Source of the DNA: Thermoanaerobacter sp.
Lineage (GTDB): Bacteria > Bacillota > Thermoanaerobacteria > Thermoanaerobacterales > Thermoanaerobacteraceae
Direction: 5' to 3'
DNA: 64,000 bases
NCBI GenBank assembly: GCA_014896455.1
Contig: JADBKJ010000027.1
Coordinates: 27,969-91,968, forward strand
Under the pieces are notes generated by a model. The model was not told where the DNA came from. It searched no databases and saw only the letters and a list, made by a program, of their open reading frames with translations. Shown here one piece after another: positions 9,847 to 19,944 of this stretch. The position numbers and the translations under genes are program-made. Position 1 is the stretch's first letter, and each line of letters opens with the position of its first letter.

Positions 9847-9942
9847 TTTCGTGTAAAATTTTTTTAAATTTTCATCAAATTTTACTAGCGTTTTATGGCA
9901 AATTATGGTATAATAGGAGTATAATCCTTTGATATTACAAGA

Positions 9943-10539
9943 TTGTTGAGGTGTTTAAACTTGTATCTTAAAAAAAGTACAAACCGTAAAACAGGCAGAA
10001 CTTATTTGTCAATTGTTAATAGTTATTATGATAAGCAAACTAAGCAATCTCGCACATCCACAGTCCGCTCTCTTGGTTATCTGGATAAACTTAGGAGGTT
10101 CTTTGTATTCACTGGTAACAATAGCATAGTAACCATCAAACTTTTCCTCTTCACGTAATTGAAAATCCTTGTCTGCACTACGAATAGAATAGCTTAATAC
10201 ATAACCATTTTTAGCTGATAGAATGTACCAAATATTATCTCCAGTAGTTAACCCTTTGTCTACTACCACAATAATTCTGCCTAGAGAATACTCACGTTGA
10301 ATTCTACTCAAGGCGGGAATCAATGTTTTATCCGGAGCATTCCCAAATATTCTGTAACAGAGATACTTGAAAGCTTAAGAAGAGCATCTTGTAGTCATAT
10401 TAAGGAGAATTATTATCTTTTTGATTTTTATAATGATGTTCTTGAGGATATAGGGAAAGAGTTAAGTATTGATTTTAGTAAAAAATTTATGAGGCTTGGA
10501 GAGATTAAAAAAATTTTAGGAGAAACGAAAAAAAGTTAA
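9943..10539 (+). pseudogene. transposase remnant, internally inverted
   Basis: Three pieces of one transposase are visible. The plus-strand N-terminal piece (about 9960-10095) reads KKSTNRKTGRTYLSIVNSYY...TVRSLGYLDKL. The middle piece lies on the minus strand (about 10090-10323): SLGRIIVVVDKGLTTGDNIWY and EEEKFDGYYAIVTSE, the DDE-domain core. The plus-strand C-terminal piece (about 10340-10539) reads YSVTEILESLRRASC and LGEIKKILGETKKS. The order and motifs match IS1634/IS4-type transposases from my memory of the family. The middle was inverted and sequence at both joints was lost, so no function remains. Confidence 0.8.
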
Positions 10540-10566
10540 TTTTCACTACAGCTTTGTGACAAAATT

Positions 10567-10612
10567 AAAATGCCCTAAACCCTTTATTTTAAAGGAGTTG
10601 AGGGCATTTTTT
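10567..10612 (+). terminator. hairpin at the end of the IS transposase
   Basis: AAAATGCCCT and AGGGCATTTT form a 10-bp stem around an inner CCTTT/AAAGG arm, followed by T-rich sequence. It lies just after the transposase C-terminal fragment and probably terminated it. Confidence 0.65.
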
Positions 10613-10656
10613 ATCCTTTTTTGCTGCAAAAGTCAGGTGTTACCCTCACAAAATTA

Positions 10657-10687
10657 AAAGGTAGTCAAGCTAATTTTAACTGTTTTC
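10657..10687. repeat. 31-bp direct repeat, right copy flanking the IS remnant
   Basis: Identical to 9634-9664. This copy includes the last codons and stop codon of yacP, which shows that yacP was left intact by the insertion. Confidence 0.85.
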
Positions 10688-11182
10688 TGCCATTTTGCGC
10701 AGTTTTTTTACTATTTCATTATCAAGTCGCTCTTCCAAATTGTCTTTATAAACTGTATTCACATAGCTTTTTTTATGTCTTTCAATATATCTATTCATTT
10801 CTTCATAAAGTTCTTTTGCAGACATTCTTATTGCACCATGAGCTAAAACCACCTGCTGCACAGTCCAATCGGAACTTACCACAACAACCTGTTCTTTTTT
10901 TGCTAATTCTACTACCTTTAACTCTATAAAGTGATCTGCGGATTCTCCTTCTTTTGTGTAAACAACCTCAATACCATTGATTTCTTCATGTTTTTCTAGA
11001 CTTCCTTTTACATACATTGCATCAAAAACTAATATTATATTTATCCCCGAATATCCTCTAAAATCAGCCAACATATCTATTAACTTGTCCCGCGCATCTT
11101 CCAAATTTTTTTGCGCTTCTTCTTTTAGTATCTGCCAGTTGTTTATTACATTATAGCCGTCTACCAACATGTACAAGGACAT
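10676..11182 (-). CDS. yacP: NYN-domain ribonuclease-like protein YacP (Rae1 family)
   Basis: The protein starts at the ATG overlapping the rlmB stop (TGATG), about 168 residues. It has the PIN-like NYN fold of YacP/Rae1: MLVDGYNVINNW near the N-terminus, ILVFDAMYV in the middle and VVVSSDWTVQQ toward the end, carrying the conserved acidic residues. The Bacillus homologue is a ribosome-associated mRNA endonuclease; function here is by family only. It is the last gene of the cysE operon. Confidence 0.88.
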   Translation of the reverse strand: MSLYMLVDGYNVINNWQILKEEAQKNLEDARDKLIDMLADFRGYSGINIILVFDAMYVKGSLEKHEEINGIEVVYTKEGESADHFIELKVVELAKKEQVVVVSSDWTVQQVVLAHGAIRMSAKELYEEMNRYIERHKKSYVNTVYKDNLEERLDNEIVKKLRKMAENS

Positions 11183-11925
11183 CACGCCTTACCTTTTCTT
11201 TTTGATACTACCTGATAAATCAAAATAGAAGCTGCTACGGAAGCATTTAAAGAATTTATTTTACCTTTCATCGGTATCTTAACCACAAAATCACAATTTT
11301 GTAAAACCAATTTAGAAACCCCTTGTCCTTCACTGCCAATTACAATAGCAAGAGGAAAATCATAATCCAGCTCTTCAAAACTTTTCCACGCATTTACATC
11401 TGTTCCAACAATCCATAAGCCTCTTTCTTTTAAACCTCGCATCGTATTGTTAATATTTGATACTTTTGCTATTCTCATATGTTCTACTGCTCCGGCAGAA
11501 GTTTTTGCAACAGTAGCATTTACTCCTACAGCCCGCCTCTTTGGAATTATTATCCCATGGACTCCAAAAGCCTCTGCGCTTCTTATAATCGCACCCAAAT
11601 TGTGAGGGTCTGTTATCTCATCTAATATCAATAAAAAAGGCTTTTCTTTCCTTTGTTCAGCATATTCCAAAAGGTCATCTACTTCGAAGTATTTATATAC
11701 AGCACCTACAGCCACGACCCCTTGGTGATTTTGACTGCCGGCTAGTTTACTTAAAATATCATTATCAGTAGTAGAAACTACAATACCTGCTTCTTTGGCA
11801 AGATTTATTATCTTTGAAATATTTCCTCCTGCTGTTTTAGAAACGTATATTTTTTCAATTTGCTTCCCACTTTTTATAGCTTCGATTACTGGATTTCTAC
11901 CAAGAATTACATTCTGCTCTTCCAT
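11182..11925 (-). CDS. rlmB: 23S rRNA (guanosine-2'-O-)-methyltransferase, RlmB type
   Basis: This SPOUT (TrmH-family) methyltransferase of about 247 residues has an N-terminal substrate-binding domain (ILGRNPVIEAIKSGKQIEKIYV) and a C-terminal knotted domain. The family motifs DPHNLGAIIRSAEAFG, IVIGSEGQGVS and NSLNASVAASILIYQ are all present. It should methylate a conserved guanosine of 23S rRNA (2251 in E. coli numbering). The start at the third in-frame ATG fits the AGGTGAT ribosome binding site. It is coupled to mrnC upstream and yacP downstream. Confidence 0.93.
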   Translation of the reverse strand: MEEQNVILGRNPVIEAIKSGKQIEKIYVSKTAGGNISKIINLAKEAGIVVSTTDNDILSKLAGSQNHQGVVAVGAVYKYFEVDDLLEYAEQRKEKPFLLILDEITDPHNLGAIIRSAEAFGVHGIIIPKRRAVGVNATVAKTSAGAVEHMRIAKVSNINNTMRGLKERGLWIVGTDVNAWKSFEELDYDFPLAIVIGSEGQGVSKLVLQNCDFVVKIPMKGKINSLNASVAASILIYQVVSKRKGKA

Positions 11926-11934
11926 AATCATCAC

Positions 11935-12363
11935 CTATTCTTCAATAACTTGTACAGAAAGCTCAAGAAGTTTTTTTAATCTTTCAAATTCCCCTGCAAG
12001 ATATAAATAACCTAGCAAAGCTTCAAATCCCGTAGCATACCTATAGGCCTGTACTTCTACTCCTTTAGGCATAGTACTAGACTTTACATTTCTTCCTCTT
12101 CTAACTACGTCTTTTTCCTCTTCTGTGAGAAAATCAAAAATTCTTTTTACAGATTCTGCCTGAGATTTAGCTTTTACATACTTAACTGTCTCTTTGTGCA
12201 AAAAATTAACAGACCGATTCTCTTTTGCTGCAATCATGGTGCGAATGTATAAGCTATACACAGCATCTCCAATAAAAGCTAAAACAGAGGGGGATAAACT
12301 TAACACCCCCTTCTTCGTAAGCAACTCTGAATTTTCTAAAAACCCCATCATACTCTTTTCCAT
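11935..12363 (-). CDS. mrnC: Mini-ribonuclease III
   Basis: This 142-residue RNase III catalytic domain lacks a dsRNA-binding domain. Residues [18 protein letters not shown] hold the catalytic acidic signature, and [14 protein letters not shown] the second. The Bacillus enzyme matures the ends of 23S rRNA. The start follows an AAGGAG ribosome binding site and overlaps the end of cysS by 16 bases, indicating translational coupling. Confidence 0.92.
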   Translation of the reverse strand: MEKSMMGFLENSELLTKKGVLSLSPSVLAFIGDAVYSLYIRTMIAAKENRSVNFLHKETVKYVKAKSQAESVKRIFDFLTEEEKDVVRRGRNVKSSTMPKGVEVQAYRYATGFEALLGYLYLAGEFERLKKLLELSVQVIEE

Positions 12364-13748
12364 CTTACTCCTTCTGGCGTATCTTCCAAAATTATTCCCT
12401 TTTCTCTCAGTCTATCTCTTATTTCATCAGCTAACTTCCAATTCTTTTCTTTTCTTGCTTTTTGCCTTTCTTCTATTAAAGCAAGTATTTCTTCGTCATT
12501 GAGCTCAGCCTCCACGCCTCTGTAAGAAAGTCCTAAAACTTCTGAGAGTTTTAAAAACATATCTAAAATATATTCTACCAATTTCTTTGAAGAATTTCCA
12601 CTGAGATTTGCATTGGAGGTTTTTGCCATTTCAAACAAAACTGATATGGCATCCGCAGTGTTAAAATCGTCATCCATTGCCTCTTCAAATTCTTTTTTAT
12701 ATTCTTCAAACTTTTCCATCAACTTCTTCTCTTCTTCGTTTAATCCCTCATCCTTGCACACATTGGCCAAATGTTTTAAATTGGCCAATGCATTTAGCAA
12801 TCTTTCATAAGCAGAATTTGCCTGCTCCATTAAATCTAAACTAAAATTAATGGGGCTTCTGTAGTGAGCCATAAGCATAAAAAGTCTTAAAACTTCAGGA
12901 TTGTATTTCTCTGTTATTTCTCTCACTGTAAAGAAATTCCCTTTAGATTTTGACATTTTTTCATTATTTATATTTAAATACCCTATATGCATCCAATATT
13001 TAGAAAATGGTTGTTCATATGCTGCTTCACTCTGAGCAATTTCGTTCTCATGATGAGGAAAGACCAAATCAGGACCTCCTGCGTGGATATCTAAAGTTTT
13101 GCCCAAATATTTCGTAGACATAACAGAGCATTCTATATGCCATCCTGGCCTTCCCTTCCCCCAGGGACTATCCCACGCAGGTTCACCGGGCTTTTGAGCT
13201 TTCCAGAGAACAAAATCCAATGGATTTTTCTTTTCTTCATTTATCTCAATTCTTGCGCCTGCCTGCAATTCTTCTATATTTTTGTGAGAAAGCTTCCCGT
13301 AATCCTTAAATTTCGCAGTTTCAAAATAAACATTTCCATTTACCACATAAGCATATCCTTTGTCGATTAAAATCTTTATAAATTCGATTATATCTTCTAT
13401 ATGCTCTGTCGCTTTAGGATGAACTGTTGCTCTTTTTATACCCAAATTATCTGCATCTTTAAAATATTCGTCTATATATTTTTCCGCTACTTCTTTTGTA
13501 GTAACATTTTCTTCTTGGGCTCTTTTAATTATTTTATCGTCAATATCAGTAAAATTTTGAACGTAATTTACTTTATAACCTTTATATTCTAAATATCTTC
13601 TCACCGTATCAAATACAATAAAAGCCCTCGCATTTCCTATGTGGATGTAATTATATACAGTGGGTCCACAAACATACATGTTCACTATCTTATCATTTAA
13701 AGGTTCCAATTCCTCTTTTGTCCTTGAAAGAGTATTATACAGCTTCAT
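12348..13748 (-). CDS. cysS: cysteinyl-tRNA synthetase
   Basis: This class I synthetase of 466 residues charges tRNA-Cys. It has the N-terminal [18 protein letters not shown] block with the zinc-ligand Cys and HIGH-type HIGN motif, the zinc site WHIECSVMS and [15 protein letters not shown], and the KMSKSKGN loop. The start [14 protein letters not shown] is seven codons inside the open frame and follows a long purine-rich ribosome binding site. It overlaps the cysE end by 14 bases; both are under the Cys T-box. Confidence 0.97.
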   Translation of the reverse strand: MKLYNTLSRTKEELEPLNDKIVNMYVCGPTVYNYIHIGNARAFIVFDTVRRYLEYKGYKVNYVQNFTDIDDKIIKRAQEENVTTKEVAEKYIDEYFKDADNLGIKRATVHPKATEHIEDIIEFIKILIDKGYAYVVNGNVYFETAKFKDYGKLSHKNIEELQAGARIEINEEKKNPLDFVLWKAQKPGEPAWDSPWGKGRPGWHIECSVMSTKYLGKTLDIHAGGPDLVFPHHENEIAQSEAAYEQPFSKYWMHIGYLNINNEKMSKSKGNFFTVREITEKYNPEVLRLFMLMAHYRSPINFSLDLMEQANSAYERLLNALANLKHLANVCKDEGLNEEEKKLMEKFEEYKKEFEEAMDDDFNTADAISVLFEMAKTSNANLSGNSSKKLVEYILDMFLKLSEVLGLSYRGVEAELNDEEILALIEERQKARKEKNWKLADEIRDRLREKGIILEDTPEGVRWKRV

Positions 13749-14400
13749 CTTTCTCTTCCTTCCTTTCAATTAAAATTTGCTCTAACCTTTCAATCCTCTT
13801 TTTTAATTTTTGCACTTCCTCTTCCACAGGGTCAGGAAGTTTACCATGCTCTAAATCCACCACATATGGAGAAGCTATACGTATATTATCTTTTTTTACA
13901 CAGTGAGCAGGTACTCCAACTACTGTGCTATTAGGTGGTACATCTTTTAAAACAACAGCACCCGCACCAATTTTAGAATTTTCTCCTACTACTATAGGGC
14001 CTAATACTTTCGCACCACTTCCTATAACCACATTATCTTTTATAGTAGGATGTCTTTTACCTTTTTCCTTTCCTGTACCTCCTAAAGTTACCCCTTGATA
14101 TATTGTCACATTGTCACCAATCTCTGTAGTCTCCCCTATTACAACTCCCATACCGTGATCGATAAAAAATCTTCTACCTATCTTAGCACCGGGATGTATT
14201 TCAATCCCTGTGAGAAATCTATTAAACTGTGAAATAAGCCTGGGAATTAAAATTAAACCTTTTTTATGCAAATAGTGGGCAATTCTGTGTAGTATTATAG
14301 CGTGGAGCCCGGGATAACATAATATAACCTCCAGCACGCTTTTGGCAGCAGGGTCTCTTTCAAAAATAACTTGGATGTCTTCTTTCAAAGTTTTAAACAT
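13735..14400 (-). CDS. cysE: serine O-acetyltransferase
   Basis: CysE acetylates serine, the first step of cysteine synthesis. This 221-residue short type has the hexapeptide-repeat left-handed beta helix ([20 protein letters not shown], then [23 protein letters not shown] repeats). The C-terminus is a charged coiled segment ([15 protein letters not shown]). The ATG at 14398-14400 has GGAGGTG seven bases before it. Its product feeds cysteine to the cysS product next door; both respond to uncharged tRNA-Cys through the leader. Confidence 0.95.
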   Translation of the reverse strand: MFKTLKEDIQVIFERDPAAKSVLEVILCYPGLHAIILHRIAHYLHKKGLILIPRLISQFNRFLTGIEIHPGAKIGRRFFIDHGMGVVIGETTEIGDNVTIYQGVTLGGTGKEKGKRHPTIKDNVVIGSGAKVLGPIVVGENSKIGAGAVVLKDVPPNSTVVGVPAHCVKKDNIRIASPYVVDLEHGKLPDPVEEEVQKLKKRIERLEQILIERKEEKDEAV

Positions 14401-14411
14401 ACCAAACACCT

Positions 14412-14640
14412 CCTTAAAAATTTACCCCCCTCATCTCAGAGACGAGGGGGGGCCCGTGATTCCACTCTGCTTGAGTTTTAAACTCCACTCATTTTAGATA
14501 ACGGCAAAGGCCGGTAACCCCCTACTCAAAGTTCAGGGATACAGCTCGGAGATGCACTTCTTATAACATATCCTCGAGCTACTCGCAGCCTATGGTAGCT
14601 CTTCTCTGAAGGCTTATGTTATAATACTCTTCTCCTCATC
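14412..14640 (-). promoter_or_regulatory. T-box leader with Cys (TGC) specifier
   Basis: Reading the minus strand from 14640: a long stem I containing AGAAGTGCATCTCC, where TGC (complement of 14554-14556) is in the specifier position; then the conserved T-box AGAGTGGAATCACGG (complement of about 14454-14468); then a strong terminator of C7/G8 arms (14425-14452) with a T-run. Uncharged tRNA-Cys should stabilise the antiterminator and turn on cysE-cysS-mrnC-rlmB-yacP. Confidence 0.93.
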
Positions 14641-14645
14641 GCTTT

Positions 14646-16103
14646 TTACTTTATTAAATTTATCGCTTTTTTGAGCCTATTTATCACTTTATCTTTCCCC
14701 AAAAGAGGAATAATCTTCACCAATTCAGGTCCATGGTCTTCTCCTGTTATTGCTACCCTGATTGGCATGAAAAATTCTTTCCCTTTTACATTCGTTTCTT
14801 TTTGCAATTTTTTAAGTAAATCTTTAACATATTCCTCTGTTATTTCATCAGCTTCCTCTATGGCTTTTTTAACTGCTTCTAGTACAGTTTTACTATTTGG
14901 ACTATTCAATATTTTCATCGTTTCATCAGTATGCTCAACTTCTTCTACGAAAAACATCTTAGCTTTCTCAGTAATTTGAGCCACATATTGGAGTCCATCT
15001 TTGTAAAGGAATATTACATCCTTTAGCCAATTATACATCACATCATCTATTTCGTCAATGTATCCTGCCCTTTTTAAATGAGGAATAGTCAAATCAACAA
15101 TTCTCTCAATAGAACTTTTTTGTATATATTGTTGATTCATCCAATTAAGCTTTTCCATGTCAAAAACAGGATTAGCACTGTGAATCCTTCTGAAATTAAA
15201 TTTCTTTATTATTTCTTCTTTTGACATGATTTCTACATTATCCTCCGGTGACCAACTTAAAAGAGATAAAAAGTTAAACATAGCTTCTGGCAAATATCCC
15301 AATTCTCTAAACTGGCCTATATAAGTATTCCCATGCCTTTTAGAAAGTTTAGTCCTATCTGGTCCCAATATTAAAGGCGCATGGGCAAACTTAGGAATTT
15401 CAAATCCTAAAGCTTTGTAAATGAGTATCTGCTTCGGAGTATTGTATATATGGTCTTCTCCTCTTATGACATGGGTAATCTTCATAAGAGCGTCATCTAT
15501 CACAACTGCAAAATTATAAGTAGGCATTCCGTCTGATTTGACAATTACCATGTCCCCGCCTAAAGTATCACTTTTTATTGTAATTTTTCCTTTTATCATG
15601 TCTTCAAACTCTATAACTTCATCGTCAGGAATAATAAACCTTATTACAGGTTTTCTTCCCTCTCTTATAAAGGCCTCTTCTTGCTCCTTTGTAAGATACC
15701 TACACCTTCCAGAATAGCGAGGTATATCTCCTCTTTCTACTGCATTTCTTCTATCTTCTTCTAATTCCTCCGGAGTGCAATAGCATCTATATGCCCTTTT
15801 TTCTTCAATAAGTTTCTGGGCAAATTTATGATAAATTTCAAGTCTTTCACTCTGCCTATAAGGACCATAGGGGCCTGGTTTGTCTGGCCCTTCGTCCCAT
15901 TCTATACCTAACCACTCTAATTCTTTAAAAATTAATTCTTCAAACTCTTTTGAAGACCTTTCTAAGTCCGTATCTTCAATCCTTAAAACAAAAGTAGCCC
16001 CTTCACTTCTTGAAAAAAGATAATTAAATAAAGCAGTTCTTATATTCCCTATATGAATAGCTCCAGTTGGGCTTGGCGCAAATCTAACTCTCAAATTGCT
16101 CAT
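14646..16103 (-). CDS. gltX: glutamyl-tRNA synthetase
   Basis: This class I synthetase of about 485 residues charges tRNA-Glu (and probably tRNA-Gln, if GatCAB is used). RFAPSPTGAIHIGNIRTALFN contains the HIGH-type motif, CRYLTKEQ and CYCTPEEL lie around the zinc-binding region, and KLSKRHG is the KMSKS loop. The start MSNLRVRFAP follows GGATGGAGTG. The gene order gltX then cysE-cysS matches Bacillus. Confidence 0.95.
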   Translation of the reverse strand: MSNLRVRFAPSPTGAIHIGNIRTALFNYLFSRSEGATFVLRIEDTDLERSSKEFEELIFKELEWLGIEWDEGPDKPGPYGPYRQSERLEIYHKFAQKLIEEKRAYRCYCTPEELEEDRRNAVERGDIPRYSGRCRYLTKEQEEAFIREGRKPVIRFIIPDDEVIEFEDMIKGKITIKSDTLGGDMVIVKSDGMPTYNFAVVIDDALMKITHVIRGEDHIYNTPKQILIYKALGFEIPKFAHAPLILGPDRTKLSKRHGNTYIGQFRELGYLPEAMFNFLSLLSWSPEDNVEIMSKEEIIKKFNFRRIHSANPVFDMEKLNWMNQQYIQKSSIERIVDLTIPHLKRAGYIDEIDDVMYNWLKDVIFLYKDGLQYVAQITEKAKMFFVEEVEHTDETMKILNSPNSKTVLEAVKKAIEEADEITEEYVKDLLKKLQKETNVKGKEFFMPIRVAITGEDHGPELVKIIPLLGKDKVINRLKKAINLIK

Positions 16104-16199
16104 GTGTGTCACTCCATCCTTTTTTAGTTAATACTTTATACTAGATTTGATTATAACAAATTTTGAGCTTTTTAAATAGATGAAGTGACAATATGTGTG

Positions 16200-16365
16200 T
16201 AAAATTTTGTAGATTAGGTGACATTTTGCGCAAAGTGTGCGACTTGACTGCCCGGCACTTAAATAAACTTGCTATTACTTTGCTTTGTGATTATATAACA
16301 TGTTTATTTGAGTGTCGGGAAACTTAGCGAGACCGAAAGATAAAGACTTTTTTATGCAAAATAAG
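16200..16365. repeat. possible degenerate relative of the GC-rich repeat; long hairpin
   Basis: This gltX-proS spacer shares short blocks, in order, with the repeat copy at 47895: ATTTTGC, GCGACTTG, AAACTTAGCGAGAC and ATGCAAAATA. Inside it, 16251-16268 (CCCGGCACTTAAATAAAC) and 16302-16319 form an 18-base inverted repeat with three mismatches or wobbles. It may be a decayed member with a different core, or only a structured spacer. Confidence 0.35.
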
Positions 16366-16386
16366 GGATTCCCTTAAGGGGACCCC

Positions 16387-18099
16387 TCACATCTTCTCTT
16401 TTATAGTATTTTTCACCTTTTCTACAACATCAAAAATTTTTACCTCTTCTGCTTCTTCTTTTTCTCTCAATTTTATTTCCACTATTCCATCATCTACTTT
16501 TTTCCCTACTGTAATCCTTATAGGTATTCCTAACAAATCGGCATCATTAAATTTGACACCAGCTCTCAAATCTCTATCATCTATTAAAACCTCTATTTCC
16601 TCTTTTTGCAAAGCAGCATATATATCTTCGGCTACTCGATTTTGAGCTTCATTAAAAACATTCACAGGTACTATAATCACATGATAAGGTGCAACACTCA
16701 TAGGCCATATAATACCTTTCTCATCATGGTGTTGCTCTATAATAGCAGCAACCGTTCTATTAATTCCTATTCCATAGCTGCCCATTATAATTGGCTTTTC
16801 ATTTCCCTCTTCATCTACATACTTAGCTCCTAATGCATCACTGTACTTTGTCCCCAATTTAAAAATATGTCCTACTTCTATACCTCTGTCGATTTTAAGC
16901 GGTGAACCACACCTTGGGCACTTATCTCCTTCAATAACATTCTTGATATCTGCCACAACATCAGCTTTAAAGTCTCTACCATAGTTGACATTTTTAATAT
17001 GATAATCTGTCTCATTTGCTCCTACTATAAAATTCCTCATTTCCGGAATCTCATTATCTACTATTATCATTACTTCTCCTTTTAATCCTATAGGTCCTGC
17101 AAATCCCACCTTTGCTCCTGTAACCTTTTCAACTATTGATGCATCTGCCAATTCTAATTCCTCTTCTCTTATTCCTAAAATATTTAAAAGCTTTGTTTCA
17201 TTTAAGTCTCTATCTCCACGAACTAATGCTGCTATAACGTTGTCCTTTGCCTTGTATATAAGAGTTTTTACAAATTTATCAGGAGTAATATCCAAAAAAT
17301 TAACCAACTCTTCAATTGTTCTAACAGTTGGTGTATATACTTTTTCTTTTGGCAACATTTCTTCATCTATTTCTTGGTTGATAAGGCATTCTGCCTTTTC
17401 TTCATTTGCAGCATAACCACAATTGTCACAGTAAACTATTACCGCTTCACCTACACTAGAAATTACCATAAACTCTTTTGAGTCTTTTCCTCCCATAGCA
17501 CCTGAATCAGCTTCTACGACCAAATATTTAAGTCCACATCTATCAAATATTCGGCAGTAAGCCTCATACATTTTATCAAAAGACTTATCCAACCCTTCCC
17601 AATCCACATCAAAACTGTAAGCGTCCTTCATTATAAATTCTCTACTTCTCATGACACCAAATCTCGGGCGCCTTTCATCTCTAAACTTAGTTTGAATTTG
17701 ATATAAAATAAGAGGAAGTTGCCTATAAGACTTCACTTCATTTCTAATAAGGTCTGTAAAAACCTCTTCGTGTGTAGGCCCTAAGCAAAAGTCCCTTTCA
17801 TTTCTATCTTTTAGCTTAAACATCTCAGGGCCAAATACATCCCATCTCCCACTTTCTTTCAAAAGTTCTGCTGGAATAAGAGCAGACATTAATACCTCTT
17901 GACTGCCAGCTCTGTCCATCTCTTCTCTTACAATTTGCTCCACTTTTCTAAGTACCCTTTGTCCTAATGGCAAGTAAATATATACCCCTGAAGCCAATTT
18001 CCTCATAAATGCAGCCTTTAACATTAAAATATGGCTGGGAATTTCAGCTTCAGCAGGAATTTCTCTTAAAGTCGGAACTAACAGCTGCGATAGTCTCAT
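16387..18099 (-). CDS. proS: prolyl-tRNA synthetase
   Basis: This 570-residue class II synthetase is of the bacterial type with an editing (INS/YbaK-like) domain. Motif 1 is around [14 protein letters not shown], motif 2 [25 protein letters not shown] and motif 3 [18 protein letters not shown]. The insertion at about 225-390 includes the [15 protein letters not shown] and CPRCGSPL Cys pairs. It is transcribed toward gltX, with 283 bases between. Proline mischarging with alanine is edited by this family. Confidence 0.96.
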   Translation of the reverse strand: MRLSQLLVPTLREIPAEAEIPSHILMLKAAFMRKLASGVYIYLPLGQRVLRKVEQIVREEMDRAGSQEVLMSALIPAELLKESGRWDVFGPEMFKLKDRNERDFCLGPTHEEVFTDLIRNEVKSYRQLPLILYQIQTKFRDERRPRFGVMRSREFIMKDAYSFDVDWEGLDKSFDKMYEAYCRIFDRCGLKYLVVEADSGAMGGKDSKEFMVISSVGEAVIVYCDNCGYAANEEKAECLINQEIDEEMLPKEKVYTPTVRTIEELVNFLDITPDKFVKTLIYKAKDNVIAALVRGDRDLNETKLLNILGIREEELELADASIVEKVTGAKVGFAGPIGLKGEVMIIVDNEIPEMRNFIVGANETDYHIKNVNYGRDFKADVVADIKNVIEGDKCPRCGSPLKIDRGIEVGHIFKLGTKYSDALGAKYVDEEGNEKPIIMGSYGIGINRTVAAIIEQHHDEKGIIWPMSVAPYHVIIVPVNVFNEAQNRVAEDIYAALQKEEIEVLIDDRDLRAGVKFNDADLLGIPIRITVGKKVDDGIVEIKLREKEEAEEVKIFDVVEKVKNTIKEKM

Positions 18100-18143
18100 C
18101 TTTATCCTCCTAAGTACATAATTTTAAGTAAATTTTATTTTAC

Positions 18144-18641
18144 CTACTTTTTTATGTCAACACCTAATTCTTCTAAACTGACAATAACATAGGCTTTTAT
18201 TCCCTCTTGTCTACCTGTAAAACCTAATCCTTCCTCTGTTTTTGCTTTTACATTTATTCTTTCTTTTTCAATTTTTAATAATTCCGATACTTTTATTCTT
18301 ATTTGCTCTTTATAAGGAGATAGCTTAGGTCTTTGCGCTACAATAATACAATCCACATTATTTACTCTGAATTTATTCTCTATTATTGCCAACACTTTTT
18401 TTAATAAAAGGCTACTATCAATATCTTTATAGGCTATCTCCGTATCAGGAAAGTGCTCCCCTATATCCCCTAAACCAGCTGCTCCTAAAATAGCATCAAT
18501 TAAGGCGTGTATCAAAACATCTGCATCAGAATGGCCTGCCAAACCTTTATCATGGGGAATTTCTACTCCTCCCAGTATTAACTTTCTTCCTTTTTCAAAC
18601 TTGTGGACGTCATATCCCAACCCTACTCTCACTTCAACCAT
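18144..18641 (-). CDS. ispF: 2-C-methyl-D-erythritol 2,4-cyclodiphosphate synthase
   Basis: This MEP-pathway enzyme of isoprenoid synthesis, 165 residues, cyclises CDP-ME 2-phosphate. The metal-binding [17 protein letters not shown] and [20 protein letters not shown] are canonical, as are IGEHFPDT and [17 protein letters not shown]. It overlaps the end of the lipase-like gene by 8 bases, so the two are co-translated. Confidence 0.96.
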   Translation of the reverse strand: MVEVRVGLGYDVHKFEKGRKLILGGVEIPHDKGLAGHSDADVLIHALIDAILGAAGLGDIGEHFPDTEIAYKDIDSSLLLKKVLAIIENKFRVNNVDCIIVAQRPKLSPYKEQIRIKVSELLKIEKERINVKAKTEEGLGFTGRQEGIKAYVIVSLEELGVDIKK

Positions 18642-19878
18642 CCTTTACTCTAAAATTCCCTTCTTTATCAACTTCTAAACTCATGCTTACACCTCTTGCA
18701 AATGGAAATGTTTTAATCTTTTTTACAAAATTCCCCTTATTAGTCTCAATATATACCTCCGAAACAAAAGGCTCTCTTACAGAAATGCGATATTCTCCTT
18801 CAGGTTTTAAATTTAGATGCCATGTGTATTTTCCCAAGATATCATAACTTGTTGCATTTTTACTTCTGTCCAGCACCACAATTTTTTTGTCTGTTATCAT
18901 GCTCAAATATGATACAGCTTTTTCTAAAATAGAAACTTGTGGCCTTTCTTTAACACCCAATATTTGTTGCAAATAAGGAATAGAATCATTTAAAATCCCA
19001 AGATGACCTGTTTTTACAATAAATTTTTCCCCTTCTACCCCTAACGCGCTCTTTTTAAGGACTGTACCGTCTCCTTTATTGTCCCTTATTACACCTACTG
19101 CCTTGCCATCTGGCCATACTATCTCACTTACTGGTTTTTCTACTTGAATAAACTTATTAGTATATATTCCATCTCCTGAAAAAACATAGATTTTCTTGAC
19201 TCTCTCGTATAAAACTCCTACTTGCTCATTTAAACTATTCAAAAATTCATTTATAACTTTCATATACTCAATATTTTTAAACAAAATTTTATCATATCTC
19301 GTAGGATACATAAAAATATAATTCCCATATTCGCGAGAAGGCATTAAGTCTTTCACAGATGGAATATATTTCCTAATAACAGTTATGGCATCACTCTCTC
19401 CTTTTATTTTTGAAAAAATCCACAAAAACCCTTTAAAGAGCATGTTTATAAAATCATCATCTTCTGGGGCTACAGTACCCCCTTCCCAACCATAATAAGC
19501 ATTTGCCGCTCCAAAATGGGGAGTAGCTAAAAATATCAATCTATCCACATCGAATTGATATTTATCGCTCTCTATATAACTTCTCGCCAAAAGTCCACCC
19601 ATGCTATGGCATATCAAATCTACTTTATGGCTGCCAGTTTTAGCTTTTGCCTCTTCAATAGTCAGTTTAAGGGTATCAACAGAATCTGGCACACTTTTCC
19701 ACCATTCATAATAACATATAAATAGATTTTTCCCTTCTACTAAACCTAATTTGCCCAAATTTTCTATAAAAGGATTATAAACATAAGCCGCAGGACCAAA
19801 ACCCCATATTTTCCCTAAAGGAGTTGGAGTAAAAATAGAACCAAACATCCCATGTACAAAAACTACAGGGTTATCCAT
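18634..19878 (-). CDS. lipase-like alpha/beta hydrolase (LCAT-type)
   Basis: This protein of about 414 residues starts with [20 protein letters not shown], the oxyanion-hole HG motif of esterases, after a GGGTGAT ribosome binding site. The nucleophile elbow is [26 protein letters not shown] resembles the segment carrying the acid residue in lecithin:cholesterol acyltransferase-like lipases, and [10 protein letters not shown] may hold the catalytic His. No signal peptide is seen, so it is probably cytoplasmic. The C-terminal 120 residues look like a separate beta-rich domain. It sits between ispD and ispF, which are normally adjacent. Substrate unknown. Confidence 0.75.
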   Translation of the reverse strand: MDNPVVFVHGMFGSIFTPTPLGKIWGFGPAAYVYNPFIENLGKLGLVEGKNLFICYYEWWKSVPDSVDTLKLTIEEAKAKTGSHKVDLICHSMGGLLARSYIESDKYQFDVDRLIFLATPHFGAANAYYGWEGGTVAPEDDDFINMLFKGFLWIFSKIKGESDAITVIRKYIPSVKDLMPSREYGNYIFMYPTRYDKILFKNIEYMKVINEFLNSLNEQVGVLYERVKKIYVFSGDGIYTNKFIQVEKPVSEIVWPDGKAVGVIRDNKGDGTVLKKSALGVEGEKFIVKTGHLGILNDSIPYLQQILGVKERPQVSILEKAVSYLSMITDKKIVVLDRSKNATSYDILGKYTWHLNLKPEGEYRISVREPFVSEVYIETNKGNFVKKIKTFPFARGVSMSLEVDKEGNFRVKDG

Positions 19879-19944
19879 AAAATCACCCTCATACAATTTA
19901 ATAGAAAATTCTCTATTAAATTATATGAGGATTCGCAAAAAACG

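Larger units (their letters stand above)
9665..10656 (+). mobile_element. decayed IS1634-like insertion sequence
   Basis: The element lies between two perfect 31-bp direct repeats and has inverted TTTTGCAGCAAA ends at its left (in the tandem units) and right (about 10620-10631). It holds the scrambled transposase at 9943-10539 and a hairpin at 10567-10612. Members of the IS1634 family are known for unusually long and variable target duplications, which fits 31 bp. It cannot be active: the transposase is broken in several places. Confidence 0.7.
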
